Below are positions 1 through 6,520 of a stretch of 6,520 bases of DNA, in pieces. The translations under genes were made by a program, and so were the position numbers. Source of the DNA: Dehalococcoidales bacterium (GTDB taxonomy: Bacteria > Chloroflexota > Dehalococcoidia > Dehalococcoidales > RBG-16-60-22). The stretch is taken from positions 1 through 6,520 of the forward strand of contig JAUWZF010000065.1 of the NCBI GenBank assembly GCA_030615475.1. The letters run 5' to 3'. How positions within the stretch are numbered: position 1 is the stretch's first letter; each line of letters begins with the position of its first letter. The notes below the pieces were generated by a model. It was not told the DNA's origin, made no database searches, and saw only the letters and a list, made by a program, of their open reading frames with translations.

Positions 1-2
1 AA

Positions 3-536
3 TTACTGGAAGACAATCCCGAATACCGCGGCAAGGTGGTCTTTATCCAGGCGGGCATGCCCAGCCGCACCCAGATTGATACCTACAAGGAGATAGGCGA
101 GAGGATTGACGACCTCATGAACGGAATCAATAAAAAGTACGGCACCGACTCCTGGCAGCCGGTGATTCCGATGATGCGGCAACTGTCACGTGAAACCCTG
201 AATGCTTTGCGCCGCCTGGCCCGCTTCTGCGTGGTCAGTTCTCTCCACGACGGCATGAACCTGGTGGCCAAGGAATACGTCGCGGCCAGGGTCGATGGCG
301 ACGGTATCCTGATCCTGAGTAAGTTCACCGGCGCGGCTGTGGAAATGCAGGATGCCCTTCTTATAAATCCCTATGCCATCAGCGAATTCGCCGCGAAGAT
401 TAAAGAGGCTATCGAGATGCCAGAAGCTGAGAGGCGGCGCCGCATGAAGAATATGCGTGAAATCGTGGCCGGCAATAATATCTACCGCTGGGGCGGCTCT
501 ATGGTCTCCAGACTTATCTCGATAGCGGGGGTCTAG
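3..536 (+). CDS. otsA: Trehalose-6-phosphate synthase, C-terminal part (5' end outside window)
   Basis: Glycosyltransferase family 20 enzyme that transfers glucose from a nucleotide-glucose to glucose-6-phosphate, giving trehalose-6-phosphate in the cytoplasm. Only the last 177 residues are in the window; the frame is open from base 3 and the real start lies upstream. Visible family signatures are KVVFIQAGMPSR (fragment residues 11-22), the FGT-W-P-like segment YGTDSWQPV (46-54), the nucleotide-sugar-binding loop DGMNLVAKEY (83-92), GILILSKFTGAA (101-112) and a final MP-ERR-RM helix (139-148). Most OtsA proteins have RDGMN in the donor loop; here it reads HDGMN, which I recall from a separate branch of GT20 proteins. 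The protein ends right after the GT20 fold, so there is no fused phosphatase domain. The stop codon overlaps the otsB start by one base, indicating translational coupling. The family is secure; donor (UDP- or ADP-glucose) and exact acceptor are inferred. Confidence 0.93.
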   Translation, partial: LLEDNPEYRGKVVFIQAGMPSRTQIDTYKEIGERIDDLMNGINKKYGTDSWQPVIPMMRQLSRETLNALRRLARFCVVSSLHDGMNLVAKEYVAARVDGDGILILSKFTGAAVEMQDALLINPYAISEFAAKIKEAIEMPEAERRRRMKNMREIVAGNNIYRWGGSMVSRLISIAGV

Positions 537-1336
537 TGGAGCACCTTTTTCAGGCGTGGCAGGCTTTCTCGGCCGATTGCCGGGCGGTGTCCCATATCCT
601 GCTCTTCTCCGATTACGACGGCACGTTGACCCCGATTGTCGGTCGACCCCGGGATGCGGTACTATCGCAGGAAGTCAGGGACAAGCTCTCGGCCCTGGCG
701 CGGCAGTCCGACTTCAGCGTGGGTATCATCAGCGGGCGTTCCCTGGCAGAACTCAGGTACATGGCAGCTATCGAAGGTATTTACTATGCCGGGAACCACG
801 GGCTGGAAATAGAAGGCCCCGGCCTCAATTATGTCAGCCCGGATGCCGAACTCACCCGGTCTATTATTAAAGACCTGGCCGGGCAGCTGGCGGCAGCGCT
901 GGAAAGCATCACCGGGGTTATTATCGAGGACAAGGGCCTGAGCCTGAGTGTTCACTATCGGCTGGTAAAAGAAGAGGAACAAGATGTCGTAGCCGAGACC
1001 TTTAAAAAAGTTACATCGTCTTTAACCGATGCCGGGAAGATAAAAATCACCACGGGCAAGATGGTTTTTGAGGTCAGGCCGCCGATTGACTGGCATAAAG
1101 GGAAAGCCGTGGAGTCCATCAGGCGCGAAATTATGTCCCTCCTCAAGCTGGAACGGGTACTGACCGTCTATCTGGGTGACGATACCACCGATGAAGATGC
1201 TTTCAAAGTCCTGCACCGCCCGGAAGGGTGGAGCGTCTTCGTAGGTCAGGAGAACCCGTCATCCGCCGCCGACTACTTTCTGAATTCGGTTGCGGAAGTC
1301 GAGAAATTCCTGTCCCGGCTGCTCGAGCTGAGATAG
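536..1336 (+). CDS. otsB: Trehalose-6-phosphate phosphatase
   Basis: HAD-superfamily phosphatase of 266 residues, normal length for bacterial OtsB, that removes phosphate from trehalose-6-phosphate to give trehalose. HAD motif I is FSDYDGTL (24-31), with nucleophile D26 and acid/base D28. Motif II is IISGRS (64-69). The family-specific cap/substrate segment AGNHGLEIEGPG lies at 85-96. The motif III lysine is in WHKGKAV (186-192). Motif IV is YLGDDTTDEDAF (212-223), with D215, D216 and D219 able to bind Mg2+. All catalytic residues are present. The start is GTG, whose first G is the last base of the otsA TAG stop. A G-run (527-531) four bases upstream can serve as ribosome binding site, so the gene is probably translated by coupling to otsA. 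Its end faces the end of the minus-strand nitroreductase with only 15 bases between stop codons. Confidence 0.95.
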   Translation: MEHLFQAWQAFSADCRAVSHILLFSDYDGTLTPIVGRPRDAVLSQEVRDKLSALARQSDFSVGIISGRSLAELRYMAAIEGIYYAGNHGLEIEGPGLNYVSPDAELTRSIIKDLAGQLAAALESITGVIIEDKGLSLSVHYRLVKEEEQDVVAETFKKVTSSLTDAGKIKITTGKMVFEVRPPIDWHKGKAVESIRREIMSLLKLERVLTVYLGDDTTDEDAFKVLHRPEGWSVFVGQENPSSAADYFLNSVAEVEKFLSRLLELR

Positions 1337-1351
1337 ATACCTTTGCTTTAT

Positions 1352-1912
1352 CTATTTAACGTAGTTAATTACGTCTTTGTTTTTCGGCGGTACCGGCGGA
1401 TTTTCTATGTCTTTGTACCCCAGTGCTACGGATATAATAAACTTATACCCTTCCGGGATTCCCAGCTCCTTCTTTATTTCGCCGGCTTTTCCAGACGCGA
1501 ACAGGAAGCCGGCCATACCGATAAGGCATGAACCGATGTTCATTGATTCGGCAGCCAGGGCGATATTCTCCGCCGCCGCCCCGCAATCGAGCTCCGTAGG
1601 CATAGCCTTCTCATCCGCTGTAATTATAACCACGGTCGGGGCTTCGTAAAAGACGTTGAAACCGGGGCTTTTGGCTCTTTCGACGGCGAACTCGATTCCA
1701 GACTTCAGCATGTTTTGCTTTACCATGTCCGCTATTTTAGCCAGTTTTTCGCGATTCTGTATCACCGTGAAATGCCATTTCTGCTGGTTCATGCCGCTGG
1801 GCGCGTATATGGCGGCTTCCATTATGGCCTGCAATTCCGCCTCACCTATCTGCTCCGTTTTGTATTTCCTGATACTCCTTCGGTTTTTAATTGCCTTTAA
1901 AGTCTCATTCAC
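1352..1912 (-). CDS. Nitroreductase-family FMN oxidoreductase
   Basis: Small FMN-dependent NAD(P)H oxidoreductase of the nitroreductase superfamily, 186 residues, usual length for a compact member. The N-terminal FMN-phosphate motif is RRSIRKY (11-17), followed by APSGMNQQKWHF (37-48), where the GMNQQ-W pattern contacts flavin. EAPTVVII (90-97) is a core strand. The segment D109-G132 (AAENIALAAESMNIGSC type) is the classic dimer and flavin helix. GYK (165-167) and a proline-rich tail NPPVPPK (171-177) close the protein. Members reduce nitroaromatics, quinones or other electron acceptors; the natural substrate cannot be read from the sequence. The start is GTG. The only Shine-Dalgarno-like AGGA lies 12 bases upstream, longer than usual, so expression may be modest or depend on read-through translation. 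The gene follows galT by 45 bases on the same strand and is probably the last gene of the glgC operon; no functional link to sugar metabolism is evident. Confidence 0.9.
   Translation of the reverse strand: MNETLKAIKNRRSIRKYKTEQIGEAELQAIMEAAIYAPSGMNQQKWHFTVIQNREKLAKIADMVKQNMLKSGIEFAVERAKSPGFNVFYEAPTVVIITADEKAMPTELDCGAAAENIALAAESMNIGSCLIGMAGFLFASGKAGEIKKELGIPEGYKFIISVALGYKDIENPPVPPKNKDVINYVK
1359..1385 (+). terminator. Possible weak terminator after otsB
   Basis: The inverted repeat ACGTA (1359-1363) / TACGT (1370-1374), with a six-base loop, is followed by the T-rich run CTTTGTTTTT on the plus strand. It starts 22 bases after the otsB stop and lies inside the 3' end of the convergent nitroreductase gene. 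A second AT-rich inverted repeat, ATAGATA / TATCTAT (1333-1339 and 1349-1355), overlaps the otsB stop codon but has no T-tract. Both stems are short and A/T-rich, so termination here is only a suggestion. Confidence 0.22.
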
Positions 1913-1957
1913 GGTAAATAAACATCCTTTCTTTTACTGATTTATTGACATTAAAAC

Positions 1958-3007
1958 CTATTTGTTGAAAGCAATACATACATCATCGGGACAGGACCTG
2001 GCTATCTTTCGCATGTACCCGGCCGTCTCTTCCGGCATGGCTGTGCTTATATAGATACCCGAGCCCATTTCAAACCCGGCGATGGCGGTCAGTCTCGGAA
2101 TTATCCTGATATGCCAGTGGTAGTAGGGGTCATCTTCGTCATACGTCGTCGTGCTGTCGATAACAAGGTTATAGGCGGGATTATCCAGCCCCTGATACAG
2201 GCAGAAGACAACGTCCTTCAGCACCTGGGCCAGCTCGGTAAAATGGGTAGTCGGAAACATGCCAAAAGAAGCGCAGTGCATCTTGGGAAGAATCCAGGTC
2301 TCGTAGGGTACGTGTGAAGCGTACGGATGGACGACGATGAACTCCTTGGTCTCAGCCACAACCCGCCTGTCTCCCTTGTCCAGGTCCCAGGCAATCAAGT
2401 CGCAGTAGAGGCATCTGCCCATATCGGCATAGTAGTCATGGGCGACATCGAACTTGCGGTGGTAGTAGGGAGCCATGATGGGTGTCGCCACCAGCTGCGA
2501 GTGAGGGTGGACAAGGGATGTCCCGGCCGCCCAGCCGACGTTTTTAAATATGGTGATGTGCTTGATTTCCCGGTCTTCCTTAATAGCGTTATACCTTTCC
2601 TGGTAGGCTGTCAGTACCTTCTCTACCTGCTCGTAGGGCATCAGTGCCAGGGGCGTGTTGTGGGCGGGACTATCGATAATCACCTCGTGGATGCCGTAAC
2701 CGCCCATCTTGCGGAAAAAGGGGCCTTCCTCCGTCCTGGTGGTGTCTCCCTCCGGTGTCAGCGCGGCGAACCGGTTCGGCACCACCCGCACTGCCCAGTC
2801 GGAAGCTTTATCCGGGGCCGGTATTCTGAACACTTCGTCCGGTGTTTCCGTTTCGTTGCCGGGGCAGAAAGGACAGGTCGAATCCCAGTTGGGCACGCTG
2901 TCAATGGTGGCCGGCTTCTTTTTCGGTCTTTGTTGCGGGCGTTTACCCCTTTCCGGGGCCAGTATCACCCACTCTTTGGTGGTAATATCCTGCCTTAGCT
3001 CGGACAT
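1958..3007 (-). CDS. galT: Galactose-1-phosphate uridylyltransferase-like (GalT / ADP-glucose phosphorylase-type) nucleotidyltransferase
   Basis: HIT-superfamily nucleotidyltransferase of 349 residues, normal length. Classical GalT moves UMP from UDP-glucose to galactose-1-phosphate through a uridylyl-histidine intermediate. The active-site stretch GTSLVHPHSQ (162-171) holds the HPH triad, with H169 as expected nucleophile. Zinc ligands of the family are all present: C45 and C48 (CPFC), H116 and H167. A second CxxC pair (C199, C202) follows, with histidines at 232, 244, 297 and 299 as possible partners. From memory, this resembles the two-zinc arrangement of the plant homologue At5g18200, which acts on ADP-glucose. 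VVPNRF (75-80) and HWHIRIIPR (297-305) are further family segments. Start ATG with ribosome site GGAAGGA eight bases upstream. It lies 54 bases downstream of glgC, on the same strand. The family is certain; whether the substrate is UDP-sugar/galactose-1-phosphate or ADP-glucose is open. Confidence 0.9.
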   Translation of the reverse strand: MSELRQDITTKEWVILAPERGKRPQQRPKKKPATIDSVPNWDSTCPFCPGNETETPDEVFRIPAPDKASDWAVRVVPNRFAALTPEGDTTRTEEGPFFRKMGGYGIHEVIIDSPAHNTPLALMPYEQVEKVLTAYQERYNAIKEDREIKHITIFKNVGWAAGTSLVHPHSQLVATPIMAPYYHRKFDVAHDYYADMGRCLYCDLIAWDLDKGDRRVVAETKEFIVVHPYASHVPYETWILPKMHCASFGMFPTTHFTELAQVLKDVVFCLYQGLDNPAYNLVIDSTTTYDEDDPYYHWHIRIIPRLTAIAGFEMGSGIYISTAMPEETAGYMRKIARSCPDDVCIAFNK

Positions 3008-3061
3008 ATGCTTCTTCCTTCCGGTAAATTAACTGTGAATCCGGCCGGCCCGTTAGAGCGC

Positions 3062-4333
3062 TTAAGCTTTTATCCGGATTGGTTTGCGTTTCGGTTTGAT
3101 AGTCTCGCCGCTCTTTACCTCGGGCTCGGGGAAATCGCCTTCCACAACACTATCGTAGATGATACAGTTGTGGCCTATCTTATAGCTGGAAGGAATTACT
3201 GTCCGCTTGCCAACGATGGTCAGCCCGGTATTTAAGACCTTGGGATTACCGCGGTTAATACGGTAGTCGTCGCCAAAGCCGACGTGACAGTCGGGCTCGA
3301 TGATTACTTCCTTGTCCAGTATGGAACGGTCGATAATACTGTTCCGGCCGATATGCGTATTATCCATGATAATCGAATCTTTAACGATGGCGCCTTCGGC
3401 CACCTGAACTCCCGGTGATATGATGGAGTGCTCTATGTGTCCTTCGATATTACAGCCGCCGGACAGCAGGCAATTGGTAACGGTGGCGTTATCGCCGACC
3501 TTGGTGGGTGAAATCTCCGCTTCCTTCGTATATAAAGGCCAGTCGATATCGGACAGGAACGACTGAGACACCGCCAGTACCTCCATATTGGACTGCCAGA
3601 GACTTTCCACGGTACCGATATCACGCCAGTAACCGTCGAAAGCGTAGGCGAATGTCCGGCCTTTGGTTACCATCCTGGGAAATATATTTCTGCCAAAGTC
3701 GTGCCCCGTCCTGTTATCTAACCAGTCCCGAAGAGTATTGATGTTAAACATGTAGACACCCATGTTGACCAGATTGCTCTGCGGGTTCTTGATCTTTTCC
3801 TGGAAGCTGGTTATCTGTCCTTTTTCATCGGTAATTACCGTACCAAACCGGTACAGTTCTTCTTCCGGCATACGGGTGACGGCCAGAGTAACCTCGGCTT
3901 CGTTTCCCCGGTGAAATTCGAGCATGGCGGAGTAGTCCATCTTGTAAACGTGGTCACCGCTGAGGATCAGGACCTCAGCGACATCCTCGGCTTCGATGCG
4001 GTCGAGGTTCTGGTGGACGGCATCGGCCGTCCCTTTATACCAGTCCCGGCCTTCTTCACGTGCCAGATAGGGTTGCAACAGCCGTATGTTCCTGTCCGGA
4101 GGTACCAGACCCCAGGGCGCACCGATGCCGATGTGCTCGGTAAGGGAGACCGGCTGGTACTGGGTGAGAACGATGACGTTGTGAACACCTGAATTAACGC
4201 AATTGCTGAGAGAGAAGTCTATGATGCGGTATTTACCGGCAAATGAGACCGCCGGTTTAGCGCGTTCCTGAGACAGGATGCTCAGGCGCTCCCCCGTACC
4301 ACCCGCCAGAATAACAGCCAGCAACCTGTGCAT
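3062..4333 (-). CDS. glgC: Glucose-1-phosphate adenylyltransferase (ADP-glucose pyrophosphorylase)
   Basis: Makes ADP-glucose and pyrophosphate from ATP and glucose-1-phosphate, the committed step of bacterial glycogen synthesis. The 423-residue length is typical. The N-terminal nucleotidyltransferase domain (about 1-250) shows ILAGGTGERLSIL (8-20), KPAVSFAGKYRIIDF (26-40), KGTADAVHQN (100-109), SGDHVYKMDY (125-134) with metal-binding D127, the sugar-phosphate loop FQEK (177-180), NMGVYMF (190-196) and DIGT (238-241). The C-terminal part (about 275-400) has irregular hexapeptide repeats of a left-handed beta-helix (for example ISPGVQVAEGAIV and IIDRSILDKEVII), the usual oligomerisation and allosteric domain. 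A short lysine/arginine-rich tail follows (KPKRKPIRIKA, 413-423). Start ATG has AGGGG six bases upstream. A strong promoter-like sequence precedes it and galT follows, so it is likely the first gene of a glgC-galT-nitroreductase operon. No glgA or glgB is in view. Confidence 0.96.
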   Translation of the reverse strand: MHRLLAVILAGGTGERLSILSQERAKPAVSFAGKYRIIDFSLSNCVNSGVHNVIVLTQYQPVSLTEHIGIGAPWGLVPPDRNIRLLQPYLAREEGRDWYKGTADAVHQNLDRIEAEDVAEVLILSGDHVYKMDYSAMLEFHRGNEAEVTLAVTRMPEEELYRFGTVITDEKGQITSFQEKIKNPQSNLVNMGVYMFNINTLRDWLDNRTGHDFGRNIFPRMVTKGRTFAYAFDGYWRDIGTVESLWQSNMEVLAVSQSFLSDIDWPLYTKEAEISPTKVGDNATVTNCLLSGGCNIEGHIEHSIISPGVQVAEGAIVKDSIIMDNTHIGRNSIIDRSILDKEVIIEPDCHVGFGDDYRINRGNPKVLNTGLTIVGKRTVIPSSYKIGHNCIIYDSVVEGDFPEPEVKSGETIKPKRKPIRIKA

Positions 4334-4396
4334 TACTTACCCCTATCAGTTCTCGTATCCTGTTCGTTATAGATTCATATATAGCAGCCTAATCAT

Positions 4397-4423
4397 GTTA
4401 TACGGATTGCCTTAAGATGTCAA
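4397..4423 (-). promoter_or_regulatory. Predicted sigma-70-type promoter of glgC
   Basis: On the minus strand a perfect -35 box TTGACA (4423-4418) and a -10 box TATAAC (4402-4397) are separated by 15 bases, at the short end of the usual range. A T6 tract (complement of 4428-4433) just upstream of the -35 could act like an UP element. Transcription would start near 4390, giving a leader of roughly 57 bases before the glgC ATG. Confidence 0.55.
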
Positions 4424-4457
4424 CCGTAAAAAAGGCCACCGTCCTGCTCAAGTTTCA

Positions 4458-4481
4458 TTGACGATGCAGTTGTACTATAAT
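4458..4481 (+). promoter_or_regulatory. Possible promoter of the gamma-glutamylcyclotransferase-like gene
   Basis: A consensus -10 box TATAAT (4476-4481) lies 28 bases before the GTG start of the next gene. The best -35 match is TTGACG (4458-4463), but the spacer is only 12 bases, too short for standard sigma-70 promoters. At the normal 17-base spacing the hexamer is TTTCAT, a poor match. The -10 is therefore convincing and the -35 is not; an activator may compensate. It is divergent from the glgC promoter. Confidence 0.35.
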
Positions 4482-4509
4482 TGGACTAAAGCTATTCTGA
4501 GGTATACAG

Positions 4510-4902
4510 GTGTATTATTTTACTTACGCCAGCAACCTGAGTAAGCAGCAGATGCAGGCACGCTGCCCGGACAGCAAGCCCCTGTTCGTGGCTACCCTGC
4601 CCAACTACAAGATAATATTTACCGGCTGGTCACGTCAGTGGCGGGGCGGCAAAGCCACCATAAAATCGTTCCGGGGGGAGAAGGTGCGGGGTGCTATCTA
4701 CGAGGTAACCGAGGTATGCCTCAGGCAGCTGGATAGATATGAGGCCGGCTATATCAGGCTAAATGTCACCGTGTTCGATGAAGACAATGAGCCGCACCAG
4801 GCGGTGACTTATATAAAATCCGGGCAGCTGGAAGAGACTCAGCCTTCGCAAGAATACGGGGAGGTCATTCGACAGGGATACCGGGACTGGAGAATCGCCT
4901 AG
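4510..4902 (+). CDS. Gamma-glutamylcyclotransferase-like (AIG2/GGCT fold) small protein
   Basis: A 130-residue protein of the GGCT-like/AIG2 family, whose members cleave gamma-glutamyl-amino acids to 5-oxoproline plus amino acid or remove gamma-glutamylamine groups. The N-terminal signature YFTYASNL (3-10) corresponds to the family's YFAYGSNL substrate loop, with Ala in place of the usual Gly. VRGAIYEVT (59-67) matches the conserved G-hydrophobic-Y strand, and LDRYEAGY (74-81) carries the expected catalytic glutamate E78. Length is normal for a single-domain member. Start GTG is chosen because TGAGG lies seven bases upstream and the signature begins directly after it. It is transcribed alone, divergent from glgC and separated from ahcY by 224 bases. 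The actual substrate cannot be assigned; a role in glutathione turnover is not implied. I see no signal peptide or membrane segment, so it is presumably cytoplasmic. Confidence 0.85.
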   Translation: MYYFTYASNLSKQQMQARCPDSKPLFVATLPNYKIIFTGWSRQWRGGKATIKSFRGEKVRGAIYEVTEVCLRQLDRYEAGYIRLNVTVFDEDNEPHQAVTYIKSGQLEETQPSQEYGEVIRQGYRDWRIA

Positions 4903-4928
4903 CTGTTTTACTGCATATGCCACGTCAA

Positions 4929-4976
4929 ATGTCCAAAATATGGACTTGTGTAATACTACCATCTGTTGTATCATGT
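4929..4976 (+). promoter_or_regulatory. Upstream promoter-like module P1 ahead of ahcY
   Basis: The 12-base box ATGTCCAAAATA (4929-4940) is followed after five bases by a weak -35-like TTGTGT (4946-4951), a 17-base spacer and a -10-like TATCAT (4969-4974). The last lies within TGTATCATGT (4967-4976). Here the box is half of a perfect dyad, GTCCA-AAATA-TGGAC (4931-4945), that abuts the -35. The layout is repeated in module P2. Transcription would start near 4981, giving a leader of about 145 bases. Confidence 0.35.
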
Positions 4977-5021
4977 AGTGTAGTATATATAGACTGACTG
5001 ATATAGAATTTTGAAACTGCG

Positions 5022-5105
5022 ATGGCTCGCCCGAAAAGGAACGGCGTGACATATGTCCAAAATACCTGTTTGAATTATCTCTCAAATATGATGTATCATG
5101 TTTAA
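5022..5105 (+). other. Short ORF of 27 codons, doubtful; possible transposase N-terminus remnant
   Basis: ATG at 5022 opens a 27-residue frame beginning MARPKRNGVTYVQNT and ending at TAA 5103-5105. The first dozen residues resemble, from memory, the N-terminus of IS1634/IS4-type transposases (basic run, then G-VTYV). No Shine-Dalgarno sequence precedes it, the similarity stops after about 15 residues, and the frame overlaps promoter module P2. It is probably either chance or a decayed fragment, not a working gene. Confidence 0.15.
5053..5101 (+). promoter_or_regulatory. Proximal promoter-like module P2 of ahcY
   Basis: A second copy of ATGTCCAAAATA (5053-5064) is followed after five bases by -35-like TTGAAT (5070-5075), an 18-base spacer and -10-like TATCAT (5094-5099), again inside TGTATCATGT (5092-5101). 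Transcription would begin near 5106, about 20 bases before the ahcY ATG and just ahead of its ribosome site. That position makes it the most likely main promoter of the ahcY-metK operon. The right arm of the dyad seen at P1 is missing here. Confidence 0.45.
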
Positions 5106-6389
<1,284 letters not shown>

Positions 6390-6425
6390 GAACTGTATCA
6401 GCTTCATAAAAACGGAGGGAAAAAG

Positions 6426-6520
6426 ATGTCTAATAGCTTTGCCACTTCTCCAAATTATATGTTGACATCGGAGTCGGTTACCGAAGGGCACCCGGACAAG
6501 ATGTGCGACCAGATATCGGA
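6426..6520 (+). CDS. metK: S-adenosylmethionine synthetase, N-terminal part (3' end outside window)
   Basis: Makes S-adenosylmethionine from methionine and ATP. Only the first 31 codons and part of the next are in the window. The diagnostic N-terminal motif [18 protein letters not shown] (14-31) is present, including H22, equivalent to the active-site histidine near residue 14 of the E. coli enzyme. The N-terminus is about eight residues longer than in E. coli. ATG 6426 is supported by GGAGGG (6414-6419) six bases upstream; the in-frame ATG at 6459 would give a more E. coli-like N-terminus but has no such site. With ahcY just upstream, homocysteine released by AHCY can be remethylated to methionine elsewhere and reused here. 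Confidence 0.95.
   Translation, partial: MSNSFATSPNYMLTSESVTEGHPDKMCDQIS

Noticed and set aside
1905..1925. Six-codon frame (ATG to TGA) overlapping the nitroreductase start on the minus strand
   Set aside because: It looks like a possible leader peptide, but the AGGA runs directly into its ATG, leaving no room for ribosome binding, and it has no codon bias suggesting attenuation.
2327..2998. Plus-strand open frame of 223 codons inside galT
   Set aside because: It is antisense to a gene with all catalytic motifs of its family and shows no family signature; a shadow frame of GC-biased coding sequence.
3036..3050. GGCCGGCC palindrome between glgC and galT as a terminator
   Set aside because: It is G/C-rich and self-complementary but has no room for a loop and no T-tract on the minus strand; more likely a simple restriction-site-like palindrome.
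4929..5064. The ATGTCCAAAATA repeats as target-site duplication around a miniature transposable element
   Set aside because: I found no inverted terminal repeats just inside the two copies, and the equal spacing to promoter-like hexamers fits a duplicated regulatory module better.

Overview
The window is ordinary bacterial chromosome of moderate G+C content. It holds seven protein genes (five complete or nearly so, two cut by the window edges), no RNA genes, no CRISPR array and no intact mobile element. All genes belong to recognisable families. Several protein sequences look like those of anaerobic Chloroflexota (Dehalococcoidia-like bacteria), but this is an impression from memory and a weak inference. 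The AHCY is of the short type found in archaea and thermophilic bacteria.

Layout. (1) Positions 3-1336, plus strand: the 3' part of a trehalose-6-phosphate synthase (otsA) and a trehalose-6-phosphate phosphatase (otsB). They overlap by one base and form the two-step trehalose pathway. (2) Positions 1352-4333, minus strand: a probable operon in the order glgC (ADP-glucose pyrophosphorylase), galT-like nucleotidyltransferase, nitroreductase-family flavoprotein. Its promoter lies near 4397-4423 and its 3' end runs tail-to-tail into otsB. (3) Positions 4510-4902, plus strand: a small gamma-glutamylcyclotransferase-like gene, divergent from glgC. (4) Positions 4903-5126: a 224-base AT-rich intergenic region with two similarly built promoter-like modules. 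(5) Positions 5127-6520, plus strand: ahcY (S-adenosylhomocysteinase) followed after 36 bases by the start of metK (S-adenosylmethionine synthetase), a methylation-cycle operon.

How the genes work together. The left two thirds concern sugar-nucleotide chemistry and storage or compatible carbohydrate: GlgC makes ADP-glucose from glucose-1-phosphate, the GalT-like enzyme exchanges nucleotidyl groups between sugar phosphates (or phosphorolyses a nucleotide sugar), and OtsA/OtsB make trehalose from a nucleotide-glucose and glucose-6-phosphate. The right third recycles S-adenosylhomocysteine and makes S-adenosylmethionine.

I found no clear new biological system. The most interesting items are the paired 12-bp and 10-bp direct repeats that form two tandem promoter-like modules ahead of ahcY, and the galT-like gene directly downstream of glgC, which raises the question of whether its real substrate is ADP-glucose.
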